Source of the DNA: Candidatus Poseidoniaceae archaeon | GTDB taxonomy: Archaea; Thermoplasmatota; Poseidoniia; Poseidoniales; Poseidoniaceae | Assembly (NCBI GenBank): GCA_949373075.1 | Contig: CASIBX010000035.1 | Coordinates: forward strand, 1-34,767 | Length of the DNA: 34,767 nt | Reading direction: 5' to 3' | In this document: positions 24,932 to 33,110 of the stretch, piece by piece | Layout: each line of letters opens with the position of its first letter | Position numbering within the stretch: position 1 is the stretch's first letter | Notes under the pieces: model-generated | Told to the model about the DNA's origin: nothing | What the model saw: only the letters and a program-made list of their open reading frames with translations | Databases searched by the model: none | Made by a program: the position numbers and the translations under genes

Positions 24932-26554
24932 TCACATCTGGAAATCGTCCATTCCACCCATCATGTCTCCACCGGAGACACTCTTGGATGAAATTACATC
25001 ATCTATACGAAGAATCATGATTGCCGTTTCTGTAGCCGACTGAATAGCCTGTTCCACAACACGCTGTGGCTCCAATACATTGGCCGCACGCATATCCATT
25101 ACGCCGCCATCTTCAACATTTATTCCGGAAAAGGCGTTACCATCAGCATGGGACTTTCTCAATTCGATTATTGTTGTAACCGGGTCTAGACCTGCATTTT
25201 CAGCCAGGGTTCTTGGAATGATTTCCAAAGCACTTGCAAATGCTTCAATTGCCATTTGTTCACGGCCACCAATAGATTCGGCATAGGCTCTAAGGTCACG
25301 AGATAGAGCTGCTAGAACGCTTCCTCCACCAGTAAGAACTGCTCCGTCCTCCCAGGCTACAGAAACTACTCCAACCGCATCATCAAAAGCGCGACGGATT
25401 TCATCTACAACGTGCTCGGTTCCGCCACGAAGAAGAACTGAAACGGACTTTGCTTCAGGACAGCCAGTCAAGAAGGTCATATCGGACTCTCCGATCTTTC
25501 GCTCTTCGACCTTTGCAGCCGCCCCTAGATCTTCATGAGTTAAGTCATCAATATTTGTGACTACACGACCACCTGTTGCTTTTGAAAGCGCTTCCATGTC
25601 GCTCTTTTTAGCACGGCGAATTGCGAAAATACCAACCTTGGACATGTAATGCTGAGCAAGGTCATCAATTCCTTTCTGACAGACTACTACATTTGCACCA
25701 CTTGCGTGTATTTTGTCAACTAATCCTCTGATGTAATTCTCCTCTTCTGCTAAGAAAGAGGCAAGCATGGATGGGTCAGTAATCTGAATCTTAGCATCAA
25801 CTTCAGTTTTCTTAACTTCTATTGCGCTATTGATTAGAGCTACTTTTGCTCCTGTAATCGAACGAGGCATGCCTGCATGTACACGCTCTTTGTCCAGGAT
25901 TATTCCATCTACTAAGGTGCTATCTTTGATTGAGCCACCCTGTCTTTTTTCGACCTTGATATCAGATAAATCGACTATTCTCTCTCCGTCTTCAATAGTA
26001 CCGACTGAATTTACAGCTCGTACGCAAATATCCGCTAGGAACGACTTAACCGCTCCTGCAGATTTCCCGGTAAGGGAAGTTTTAGCAACTTCCATCAATA
26101 CATCGTTATCATTTTCAGTAGAAATGCCATGAGATTCAAGACAACCGACTGCTTTTTCTGCAGCCAGGCGGAACCCTTCACAAATGACAGTAGGGTGTAC
26201 ATTTTGTTCGATTAAGTCTTCAGACCTCTTTAGCAATTCACCGGAAAGAACAACTGCGGTAGTTGTACCATCATAGCAGTGTTGCTCTTGAGTCTTTGCA
26301 ACTTCAATAATCATTTTAGCAGCAGGATGTTCTATATCCATTTCCTTGAGGATTGTAGCCCCGTCATTCGTGATTACTACATCACCCATACTGTCAACTA
26401 ACATCTTGTCCATACCTTTTGGACCCAGTGTGCTTCTTACTGCATCTGCTACTGCTTTGGCAGCTGCGATGTTGTTAGACTGTGCGCTACGGCCACGGGT
26501 TCTTTGAACTCCTTCCTTAAGGATGAAGATTGGTGCTTGTCCATTTCCATACAT
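24932..26554 (-). CDS. ths: Thermosome subunit (group II chaperonin)
   Basis: This is an ATP-driven protein-folding chamber subunit of the archaeal CCT-like type. The 540 residues carry all ATPase motifs: L-G-P-K-G-M-D-K at 43-50, N-D-G-A-T-I-L at 63-69, D-G-T-T-T at 95-99, and the late G-G-G-S block. The Gly/Met-rich end ([13 protein letters not shown]) is typical of thermosome C-termini that line the cavity. The ATG at 26554 is preferred to the TTG at 26560 because GAGG precedes it at a normal distance. No second subunit lies in the window. Confidence 0.96.
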   Translation of the reverse strand: MYGNGQAPIFILKEGVQRTRGRSAQSNNIAAAKAVADAVRSTLGPKGMDKMLVDSMGDVVITNDGATILKEMDIEHPAAKMIIEVAKTQEQHCYDGTTTAVVLSGELLKRSEDLIEQNVHPTVICEGFRLAAEKAVGCLESHGISTENDNDVLMEVAKTSLTGKSAGAVKSFLADICVRAVNSVGTIEDGERIVDLSDIKVEKRQGGSIKDSTLVDGIILDKERVHAGMPRSITGAKVALINSAIEVKKTEVDAKIQITDPSMLASFLAEEENYIRGLVDKIHASGANVVVCQKGIDDLAQHYMSKVGIFAIRRAKKSDMEALSKATGGRVVTNIDDLTHEDLGAAAKVEERKIGESDMTFLTGCPEAKSVSVLLRGGTEHVVDEIRRAFDDAVGVVSVAWEDGAVLTGGGSVLAALSRDLRAYAESIGGREQMAIEAFASALEIIPRTLAENAGLDPVTTIIELRKSHADGNAFSGINVEDGGVMDMRAANVLEPQRVVEQAIQSATETAIMILRIDDVISSKSVSGGDMMGGMDDFQM

Positions 26555-26617
26555 ATACAAAACCTCTACAATTCACCGGCACGAGGGGTATGACTTCAAC
26601 CCATCGTCGGAGAAAAA

Positions 26618-29600
26618 TCACTGCTGGTTGTCCAACCATTGCTGACCGTAGTGGCCCCATTGCTCCATAGTCCAGCCCTCTGGAAGGCCTGCTGCGGGCA
26701 CAGTCGGCCCAGTTGACACTTCAGCAGGTGGTGAAAATTGAGGGGTAGGAACTACCTCTTGAGGAGGGTTTTGCATATCCATGCCTCCTATTGTCGGAGC
26801 AGCCGCGACCGCTCCATAAGTGGCTGACAAATTATCTTCATAACCATCTTCTGCCCAATTCTGTTCTTCTTCTTCTTCTGTCCCGGTTACAACCATGAAC
26901 AGTACTCCAAGTAGAGAGATAATCAAAGCAGCGCCGACAATCCAGATTCCGATTCCAACCCAATCTAAGGAGTCTGAGTTACCAGATGCCGCACCGTCAC
27001 CGCTTCCAGATGTCCTTTTCAGAGTGACTGGCAATTCAAGAGACGCAGCATCTTCAACAGAGTTTGAGATTGCCCAGATTGTAACCTGTGTCTCAATGAA
27101 GTCCTCATCTAGATTCTTCAAAGTAGAACTTTGGACTTTGAAAACTACTGTAATTTCTCTTTCACCTTCAACATCCAACCAAAAGTCCCTATCTGTACTC
27201 TTGATGGAAGCACTGTACCAACGGTTGGTACCTTGCTGATCCACTGACATCGAGACAGATTGGCCTTCAGTGTACTGATTTCTAACCCTAACTACAACCT
27301 CGTATTCTCTTGCCTCATCGATTATAGTTGATTCAGTTGAAATTATTCGCAACCAATTCTGTGAACCTACTCTGTATGTGCACTTACCGTTTCCAGATAC
27401 ATCAGCATCATTAACGCTGGTTGCTATTACCTTGAGTATTAATTGGCCATTAGTGCCTTCATCAAAAGTAAATGTGACTGTAACGTTGAAAGAAGTACCA
27501 GGTTCTAGAATAGGAGTCATATCACCTTCAACCAATTGTGCGAAGTTTGCATTCATTCCATCGGGAAGTTCCATCGACATAGTGAACCTGTCCGCTTCGT
27601 TTCCATCATTACGAACTTCGAAACGCATTGATTGAGCTACATCACCTGGGATGTATGATTGGTCTGCATCTTCATCAGAGACCCAAACTGCAGCGGTATC
27701 AGTAACATCAACATTGATTGTAAGTTGTTCTTTGACCATAGGGTCATCTAGACTTGTTGCTGTAATTCTTGCCGTATACAAACCAGGTGCTAAACCAACC
27801 GGCATTGGTAAATTCAGAGCAATGCTTGTTTCACCGTCCCATGCATCTAGTATCGGAGTTTCATCCGAAGAAAGGTATGCTTCGAGTCTCCAATTAGATT
27901 GAACTAAGTCCAATGAATAGGCTTCGTCATCATTGCCAAGATTTAGTAGGTCAATGTATACTATTTTCGAATTGCCGTTTGCTGGTGCAACTATTTCTAA
28001 TTCTTCAGCATTCATCGATAATTCCCTAAGAACAGGAACATCGATTCTCTTGGAAATTACATCATTACCAAACAGTGACTGGCCACATGATGGGCAAACT
28101 GCACGGAGTGAGAATGGCACCTCTCCCGGAAGAGAATCAGAAGGTGCTGTGACGTTCAAAAGAAGTTCAACTTCTTCGCCCTTAATCAGCGGCATTGGCA
28201 TCTGAACAATACTATGATTCAAGTCAGTGACGAATGCCACCCATCCTTCGCTTTGGAAGTTAGATGTAACAGTAAATCCAGCCTCTCGGTTTCCAGCGTT
28301 TTGTAATTTGAAAGGAATGTTGGTATTCCCTCCAGGAAGTAAGGTGTCAGCAAGTAAAGGTACTGTTGAGGAAAGGTCAACACCGTATTGTTCTGTTATT
28401 GCGATATCTGAAGTGATACGACCCATCTCTCCTAGTTGAGTGCCTCCAGCGTCTTCCCACCAGATTTGCCATACTTGTTGTTGGACATCAGCTCCGGCCG
28501 GAATGGATAGATTGATCCACATCTCAGAAGTATTCCCCGCAGGGATTGCAGGAAGGATTACATTTGTACCGTGTTGGTTAGGGTTTTCACTGTCGATTCG
28601 AATCATAGGAAGCCCTGGATTCATCCATGATGAATTGGAAACATTGGATTGGATGCGTACTTGTGCAGACATGTATCCATTATTTGTGACCATACAATGT
28701 AGTGGAACAATTGTGTTTGGAGGAGTAGTATATCCTCCAACTGGGTTATCACAAGTTATGTTCAGAGTAAACTCACTCACCTTTTCGATTCCAAACATTA
28801 CGAAATCATCGACATGCATTCCACTAGATGCACCAGAACCATCAGACTGGAACAAGATACCGTAAGACCATGAGTGGCCTCCAAGTTCTTCAGTAGGATC
28901 CCATGAAATGTTACTCCAAGACCCTTCGGTTATACTCGGAGTATCTTCAACGAAGTTGTGTGAGATTGTAGTAGCAGGAGCTCCATTCCCTCTCCATAAC
29001 TCCAGAGCGACGAAATCTCCAGCGCCCATTTGTCCCCAGGTTTGAACGTGCATCTGGGCAGAAACTAACCCTGCAGAATTAAGTTGCATCTTGCACATCC
29101 ACTGGATGTACTGCTGGGATAAGCCACCGTCAAGAGATGCACCGTATCCGCAGTTACTATCTGAACCTCTGAAAGCGAACACTAGTCTGCTCCTAGAAGC
29201 TGAAGGATAGTCGGAACCTGAATTTGAATGTCGCCAGTTTGCTGTGCCTACTGCTGAAGCCGAGTTGTCCTCTTGCCAAATTCCAATACCGGATGCATCG
29301 CTTCCATCAATTGGATACTCGCCACCATAGAATGTAGGCATTGAGGCAGTAGGTAAGGCTTGATCTCTAGGGTCGCCTTCAGCGTCCATATCATCTTGAG
29401 AAATAGCCACTGGTAGTTCCATTTCCATCACGTCGTTATCATTTCTATCGTCGGCTGAATTGAAAACGGTTGCACGGATTATGACTCCACCAGATAATTC
29501 ATTGTTTGAAACATCTAGGAAAGAATGTGCAACTGAAGCTTCCCATGTGTAGGTGTCAGTGTATGACTGGCCTCCAAGCATAGGAACTGTTTCCCATGTA

Positions 29601-29923
29601 GTCGTGTTCATTACGAAACCAATAGGGTGAACCATTTCAACGGTGACCAAAGCACTTGAACCTTGTAGAGCGCCTCCTCCACGCTTTGCTTCGACTGAAA
29701 TATCTACAACGTCGCCCTTTGCGACATAAACTACAACACTTCCATCAGGCTGAACCCAATGATTGGCTTCAGTGGAATTGACTATGATATCAGATACTGA
29801 AAAGTCATCTGACGAACCTCCGCGTCCCGAAGTCGCCTCCACGTTTTCTACAGTCATCAAAAGCATGGACTGCATTAGGAGAATGGTCACCAATAGGAAT
29901 GGTATCGACTTTCGCATATTCAT
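26618..29923 (-). CDS. Large exported surface protein with C-terminal membrane anchor
   Basis: The product of about 1101 residues has a signal peptide (MNMRKS, then a hydrophobic stretch ending near VEA). A region resembling a jelly-roll or ligand-binding domain contains paired cysteines (about 255-285). Three or more beta-sandwich repeats of the CARDB/NEW3 kind follow, with L-x-N-x-G-[NY]-x-x patterns (LQNAGNREAGF, LLNLGNDDEAY, VRNDGNEADRF). A single membrane helix lies near 990-1013, with an 87-residue cytoplasmic tail: acidic, then Pro-rich, then a Trp/Gln-rich end. No catalytic site was recognised; a role in surface architecture or binding is inferred. The ATG at 29923 or 29917 is likely; an open frame with GTG at 29968 also exists. 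Confidence 0.8.
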   Translation of the reverse strand: MNMRKSIPFLLVTILLMQSMLLMTVENVEATSGRGGSSDDFSVSDIIVNSTEANHWVQPDGSVVVYVAKGDVVDISVEAKRGGGALQGSSALVTVEMVHPIGFVMNTTTWETVPMLGGQSYTDTYTWEASVAHSFLDVSNNELSGGVIIRATVFNSADDRNDNDVMEMELPVAISQDDMDAEGDPRDQALPTASMPTFYGGEYPIDGSDASGIGIWQEDNSASAVGTANWRHSNSGSDYPSASRSRLVFAFRGSDSNCGYGASLDGGLSQQYIQWMCKMQLNSAGLVSAQMHVQTWGQMGAGDFVALELWRGNGAPATTISHNFVEDTPSITEGSWSNISWDPTEELGGHSWSYGILFQSDGSGASSGMHVDDFVMFGIEKVSEFTLNITCDNPVGGYTTPPNTIVPLHCMVTNNGYMSAQVRIQSNVSNSSWMNPGLPMIRIDSENPNQHGTNVILPAIPAGNTSEMWINLSIPAGADVQQQVWQIWWEDAGGTQLGEMGRITSDIAITEQYGVDLSSTVPLLADTLLPGGNTNIPFKLQNAGNREAGFTVTSNFQSEGWVAFVTDLNHSIVQMPMPLIKGEEVELLLNVTAPSDSLPGEVPFSLRAVCPSCGQSLFGNDVISKRIDVPVLRELSMNAEELEIVAPANGNSKIVYIDLLNLGNDDEAYSLDLVQSNWRLEAYLSSDETPILDAWDGETSIALNLPMPVGLAPGLYTARITATSLDDPMVKEQLTINVDVTDTAAVWVSDEDADQSYIPGDVAQSMRFEVRNDGNEADRFTMSMELPDGMNANFAQLVEGDMTPILEPGTSFNVTVTFTFDEGTNGQLILKVIATSVNDADVSGNGKCTYRVGSQNWLRIISTESTIIDEAREYEVVVRVRNQYTEGQSVSMSVDQQGTNRWYSASIKSTDRDFWLDVEGEREITVVFKVQSSTLKNLDEDFIETQVTIWAISNSVEDAASLELPVTLKRTSGSGDGAASGNSDSLDWVGIGIWIVGAALIISLLGVLFMVVTGTEEEEEQNWAEDGYEDNLSATYGAVAAAPTIGGMDMQNPPQEVVPTPQFSPPAEVSTGPTVPAAGLPEGWTMEQWGHYGQQWLDNQQ

Positions 29924-30081
29924 CAACAACCATGCGAGACTCGTTTGGCATATGAATGTCCCCTTCACATGTCCCCGTAGGGGACAAGGGGGTGCGGCAT
30001 TATCAGACCACTGATTTAATCGCCTTTAACCCCCTCTTGGCAAGGGCAACCTTTGAGAAAGCATAGAGTTGCGATGAGCCC
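29924..30081. promoter_or_regulatory. Divergent promoter region with GTCCCC inverted repeat
   Basis: The spacer between two divergent genes contains a perfect inverted repeat at 29971-29985 (GTCCCC-GTA-GGGGAC) and another GTCCCC at 29958-29963. An AT-rich element near 30010-30025 (ATTTAATCGCCTTTAA) is a possible TATA region for the rightward gene, about 55-70 bases before its GTG. An operator role for the GTCCCC elements is possible but unproven. Confidence 0.3.
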
Positions 30082-31356
30082 GTGAGTGAGTACGCGGACA
30101 AGGGCCCATTGGCGGCTAGGCTCTGGTTAACAGGGCTAGTTTTCTGTCAAATCTTCCTAACACCTATGGCCGCATTCTCCATTACTTACCTCATCGATTT
30201 CAAGTTTGCATCAGAAAATTTCACAATGTCATTTCAATCTGAAATGATTCCATGGATTATCACTGCGTCTTTGGCGTATGGAATGTTAGCACTGCTTTTG
30301 GCATTGATGTTCGGAGGATTCACCCCCATCTCAGTTGTCGAGAAAGGAGGATGGAAGGCAGCATTAGGCCTCACTAGGGCGAAGAGAGATGCGGCTAGCC
30401 TCCGTAATTCCAGAAGAAATCATGCCAAATCTCCGCATGCCAAATTAACGGTAATGGTAAGCGACAGGATTCAGAAAAGACACTCTCTACTTTCCACACA
30501 CGGTGGATTGGTACTCCTTGCTATACCATTCCAATTATTACTGGTAATAATTCCACTTGCTTTTGTTATTTTCATTCCAGATGAGTGGATTAGGGCAAAT
30601 AGAAGGTTGGAAGTTGCTATGGCTTGCTATCTTGTTGTGCTAATTATGGTAATGAGAGTTTTTCCTAAATTTGCACGCAAGCACATCACTACAGCAGCAT
30701 TTACACGAAGATGGTTAGTTTCGATGACTAAACTTTCATTTTTGGCACCAGTTCTCGTATTGTGGTTGATGGGGAGAATCGCAAGCGTGATTGTCCTATC
30801 ATGGATTGGAGCGGATGTTTCGAGCAACCTGCAACTTGAACAATCATTCATGGAAGACATCCTAAGAATTGGAATTGTACCAGATACTTCATTCCTTGAT
30901 TTGCTTACCGCTTTGGCTGTTATGCCATTGGCCGCATTCACTACTCTCGCCTGCCTAGGTGGTGGCTCAGGAACCCCTCCTGAATGGATGCGAGTTGGAG
31001 ATGAAATCGAGATCAAATCTCCAGACCAAGAAGGCGACGGCGGAGCGATTGTATCTGTTGGCCGCACTATTGGAGCGGTTGCAGGCGCAGCTGTAGGTGT
31101 TGGAATCGGAATTGCTGCGACTACGGCATCGGGACTTGCTGCTAAAGCGCAAACTGCAGGAACATCTGCTGTAGCGGCCGCTAATGCTGCACCCCCTGCC
31201 ATGAATAGTGGCATCGATGCGATTTCGGCTACCGAAGATACATTCTCATTCGTTGACAATACAGAAATGACAAGTGAAGTGGCTCAAAATATAGAATTGC
31301 CACGAGATGAAGAAGAAGTATCCGAGTTCGAAGGGTTCGGCTCAATGTTTGACTGA
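30082..31356 (+). CDS. Multi-pass membrane protein with glycine-zipper-like C-terminus, unknown function
   Basis: I do not recognise the family. The 424-residue protein has about six hydrophobic segments (near 11-35, 55-80, 138-165, 178-194, 217-238 and 281-299), a basic cytoplasmic-type loop with many Arg/Lys between 95 and 135, and a Gly/Ala-rich stretch at 335-370 with regularly spaced glycines (TIGAVAGAAVGVGIGIAA), which resembles a glycine zipper. An acidic hydrophilic tail ends it. The start is GTG at 30082. It is divergent from the large surface protein, and its stop codon directly abuts the stop of the next, convergent gene. Confidence 0.75.
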   Translation: MSEYADKGPLAARLWLTGLVFCQIFLTPMAAFSITYLIDFKFASENFTMSFQSEMIPWIITASLAYGMLALLLALMFGGFTPISVVEKGGWKAALGLTRAKRDAASLRNSRRNHAKSPHAKLTVMVSDRIQKRHSLLSTHGGLVLLAIPFQLLLVIIPLAFVIFIPDEWIRANRRLEVAMACYLVVLIMVMRVFPKFARKHITTAAFTRRWLVSMTKLSFLAPVLVLWLMGRIASVIVLSWIGADVSSNLQLEQSFMEDILRIGIVPDTSFLDLLTALAVMPLAAFTTLACLGGGSGTPPEWMRVGDEIEIKSPDQEGDGGAIVSVGRTIGAVAGAAVGVGIGIAATTASGLAAKAQTAGTSAVAAANAAPPAMNSGIDAISATEDTFSFVDNTEMTSEVAQNIELPRDEEEVSEFEGFGSMFD

Positions 31357-31935
31357 TTATTCTTCTTCTGAAGCAATAATCGGCTTACCATCTGTTAAGA
31401 GTAATCTTACGAATCCCATTATCCACCCATCGCTTCGTGGACGTCCGAGGTCTGGCCTTGGAATGTTTAGGAGATTTTTTCCGCATGTCGTACACCTAAC
31501 CGCAATAACTTCCCACATAGGATTGGATAGATTACAGCACGACTCTTCTGATTCAGAATTATTCTTGACCAATTGTAAACGCATGGCTAACTGTTTAGTC
31601 CATGATGGCCCATCACCTGAAATGACGCCAGTAACTCGTGATAGGATTAACCATCCTGAAACTGTCCACATACCGAAACCGATAGGGGCGGAGCCATACT
31701 GTAAACTGAACCATCCGAAACTTAGAGGAATCAATGCAAAAACCAGTGCAATCCAGTAGAAAATTCGCATGTGCATGACTCTTTGGATAAGATGACTGTC
31801 GACGTAAAGGGCTTCAGGGTGAGGTGGGAATTGCTCATTCCAACTCCTCATCCGAGGGAAAGTTAAGAATGGAACTCTTGCAATAAGATACGCTAAAATA
31901 GCGCCGAAAGAAAATTCTAGAACTGTAGACCACAT
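31357..31935 (-). CDS. Small membrane protein with a C-terminal cysteine cluster
   Basis: I do not recognise the family. The product of about 192 residues has three hydrophobic segments (near 3-21, 57-76 and 84-103) followed by a hydrophilic C-terminal domain with a Cys-Cys pair and, about 17 residues later, a CxxC (RCTTCGKNLL), which could form a zinc site. The ATG at 31935 lies directly after the aminotransferase stop codon; a GTG at 31947 overlapping that stop is an alternative. It is probably cotranscribed with the aminotransferase. Its stop touches the stop of the convergent gene with no gap. Confidence 0.7.
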   Translation of the reverse strand: MWSTVLEFSFGAILAYLIARVPFLTFPRMRSWNEQFPPHPEALYVDSHLIQRVMHMRIFYWIALVFALIPLSFGWFSLQYGSAPIGFGMWTVSGWLILSRVTGVISGDGPSWTKQLAMRLQLVKNNSESEESCCNLSNPMWEVIAVRCTTCGKNLLNIPRPDLGRPRSDGWIMGFVRLLLTDGKPIIASEEE

Positions 31936-31936
31936 T

Positions 31937-33085
31937 TCATTCGCCACGTAATCTCTTCAATACAGTCTCTGTTTTATCCATCCCGCGAGAAATATCATCT
32001 CGAGAGATAGTATAAGCGAATCGAAGATGACCTTCACCAGATTGGCCAAAGGCAGTACCTGGTGAACAAAGAACACCTCCTTTTAGTAATTCAATAGCAA
32101 CTTCCTCACTTGACAAGCCAGGGACATCTACTTTCGGGAACACATAGAACGCGCCTTCCGGGACATGGCACTGTACGCCTGGCATAGCATTCAGTCTTGT
32201 ACAAATTAAGTCACGACGTGCTTTGAATTCTGCACACATTTCATCAGGATAATCATTAGCGTTTTCGAATGCTGCCAAAACAGCGTGTTGCATTGCGTCA
32301 TTGGAACATGCTGTAATGTAATATTGCAACTTAGTCATCTGTGCCATGGCTTCTTTATTTGCAGACATGATATATCCAATTCTCCAACCAGTCATTGCAA
32401 ATGTCTTAGAGAATGAATTGATCAAAATAACTCTGTCATCATCACTCCCCACAAAGGATACGTGTTCACCATCGAAAACTATGCGGTCGTAGACTTCATC
32501 TGTAATTATCCACAAATCATGCTTCTGAGCAAATGAAACTAATTCATCACGCTGAGATTTTGTAATTGTAGCTCCTGTTGGGTTTGATGGGAAGTTGTAC
32601 AAAATAGCAACCGTATCTTCATCGACCAGACTTTCCAAGTGCTCGATTGTAGGGACGAACTCATTATCGAATAGACACTCATAAAATCGCCCTTCTCCGC
32701 CCCATAGCGACACATCAGGACCGTATAGAGGAAAATATGGTTCAGGAAGTAATACATTTTTACCAGGGTCGACGAGTGATGCAAATATGTTTAGCAGCGC
32801 ATTGGTTCCACTCATTGTCATACAGACATTACTTTCATCCAAACCGGGACAAAGATTGTGCCACGATTGTGCAATTTTATTCCTTAATGCCGGTAATCCA
32901 GCAGTGGTAGTATACTTGTTGTGACCGTCATTCATAGCCTGATACATCGCGTCTATTGCAACTTGAGGAGGTTGGAAGTCAGGTTCACCCAAACCGAACG
33001 AGATTACATCATCACCGGCCATATCAAACATCTTTCTTACACCCGTAGGCTGTATGTCCAATGCTCTCTTTGAGAAGCCACGCAT
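31937..33085 (-). CDS. Class I/II pyridoxal-phosphate aminotransferase
   Basis: This is an aspartate/aromatic-type fold I aminotransferase of 382 residues that transfers amino groups between amino acids and 2-oxo acids in the cytoplasm. Visible cofactor residues are the Schiff-base K227 in S-F-S-K-T-F-A-M-T-G-W-R, D196 and Y199 (T-D-E-V-Y), N168 (S-N-P-T-G) and R235. The substrate-carboxylate Arg lies in H-L-R-F-A near residue 358. The N-terminal G-L-G-E-P-D-F block is present. Family members include aspartate, alanine and aromatic enzymes, and the substrate cannot be fixed from the sequence alone. Confidence 0.92.
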   Translation of the reverse strand: MRGFSKRALDIQPTGVRKMFDMAGDDVISFGLGEPDFQPPQVAIDAMYQAMNDGHNKYTTTAGLPALRNKIAQSWHNLCPGLDESNVCMTMSGTNALLNIFASLVDPGKNVLLPEPYFPLYGPDVSLWGGEGRFYECLFDNEFVPTIEHLESLVDEDTVAILYNFPSNPTGATITKSQRDELVSFAQKHDLWIITDEVYDRIVFDGEHVSFVGSDDDRVILINSFSKTFAMTGWRIGYIMSANKEAMAQMTKLQYYITACSNDAMQHAVLAAFENANDYPDEMCAEFKARRDLICTRLNAMPGVQCHVPEGAFYVFPKVDVPGLSSEEVAIELLKGGVLCSPGTAFGQSGEGHLRFAYTISRDDISRGMDKTETVLKRLRGE

Positions 33086-33110
33086 ATACAGTCGACTACG
33101 AGTTCACTTT

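Noticed and set aside
28440-28865. 141-codon plus-strand frame inside the large surface protein gene
   Set aside because: It has no ribosome site and no family resemblance, and the opposite strand encodes a coherent exported protein.
30627-31259. 210-codon frame antisense to the membrane protein gene at 30082-31356
   Set aside because: It is a shadow frame: composition mirrors the sense gene, there is no ribosome site, and the sense frame has clear membrane segments.
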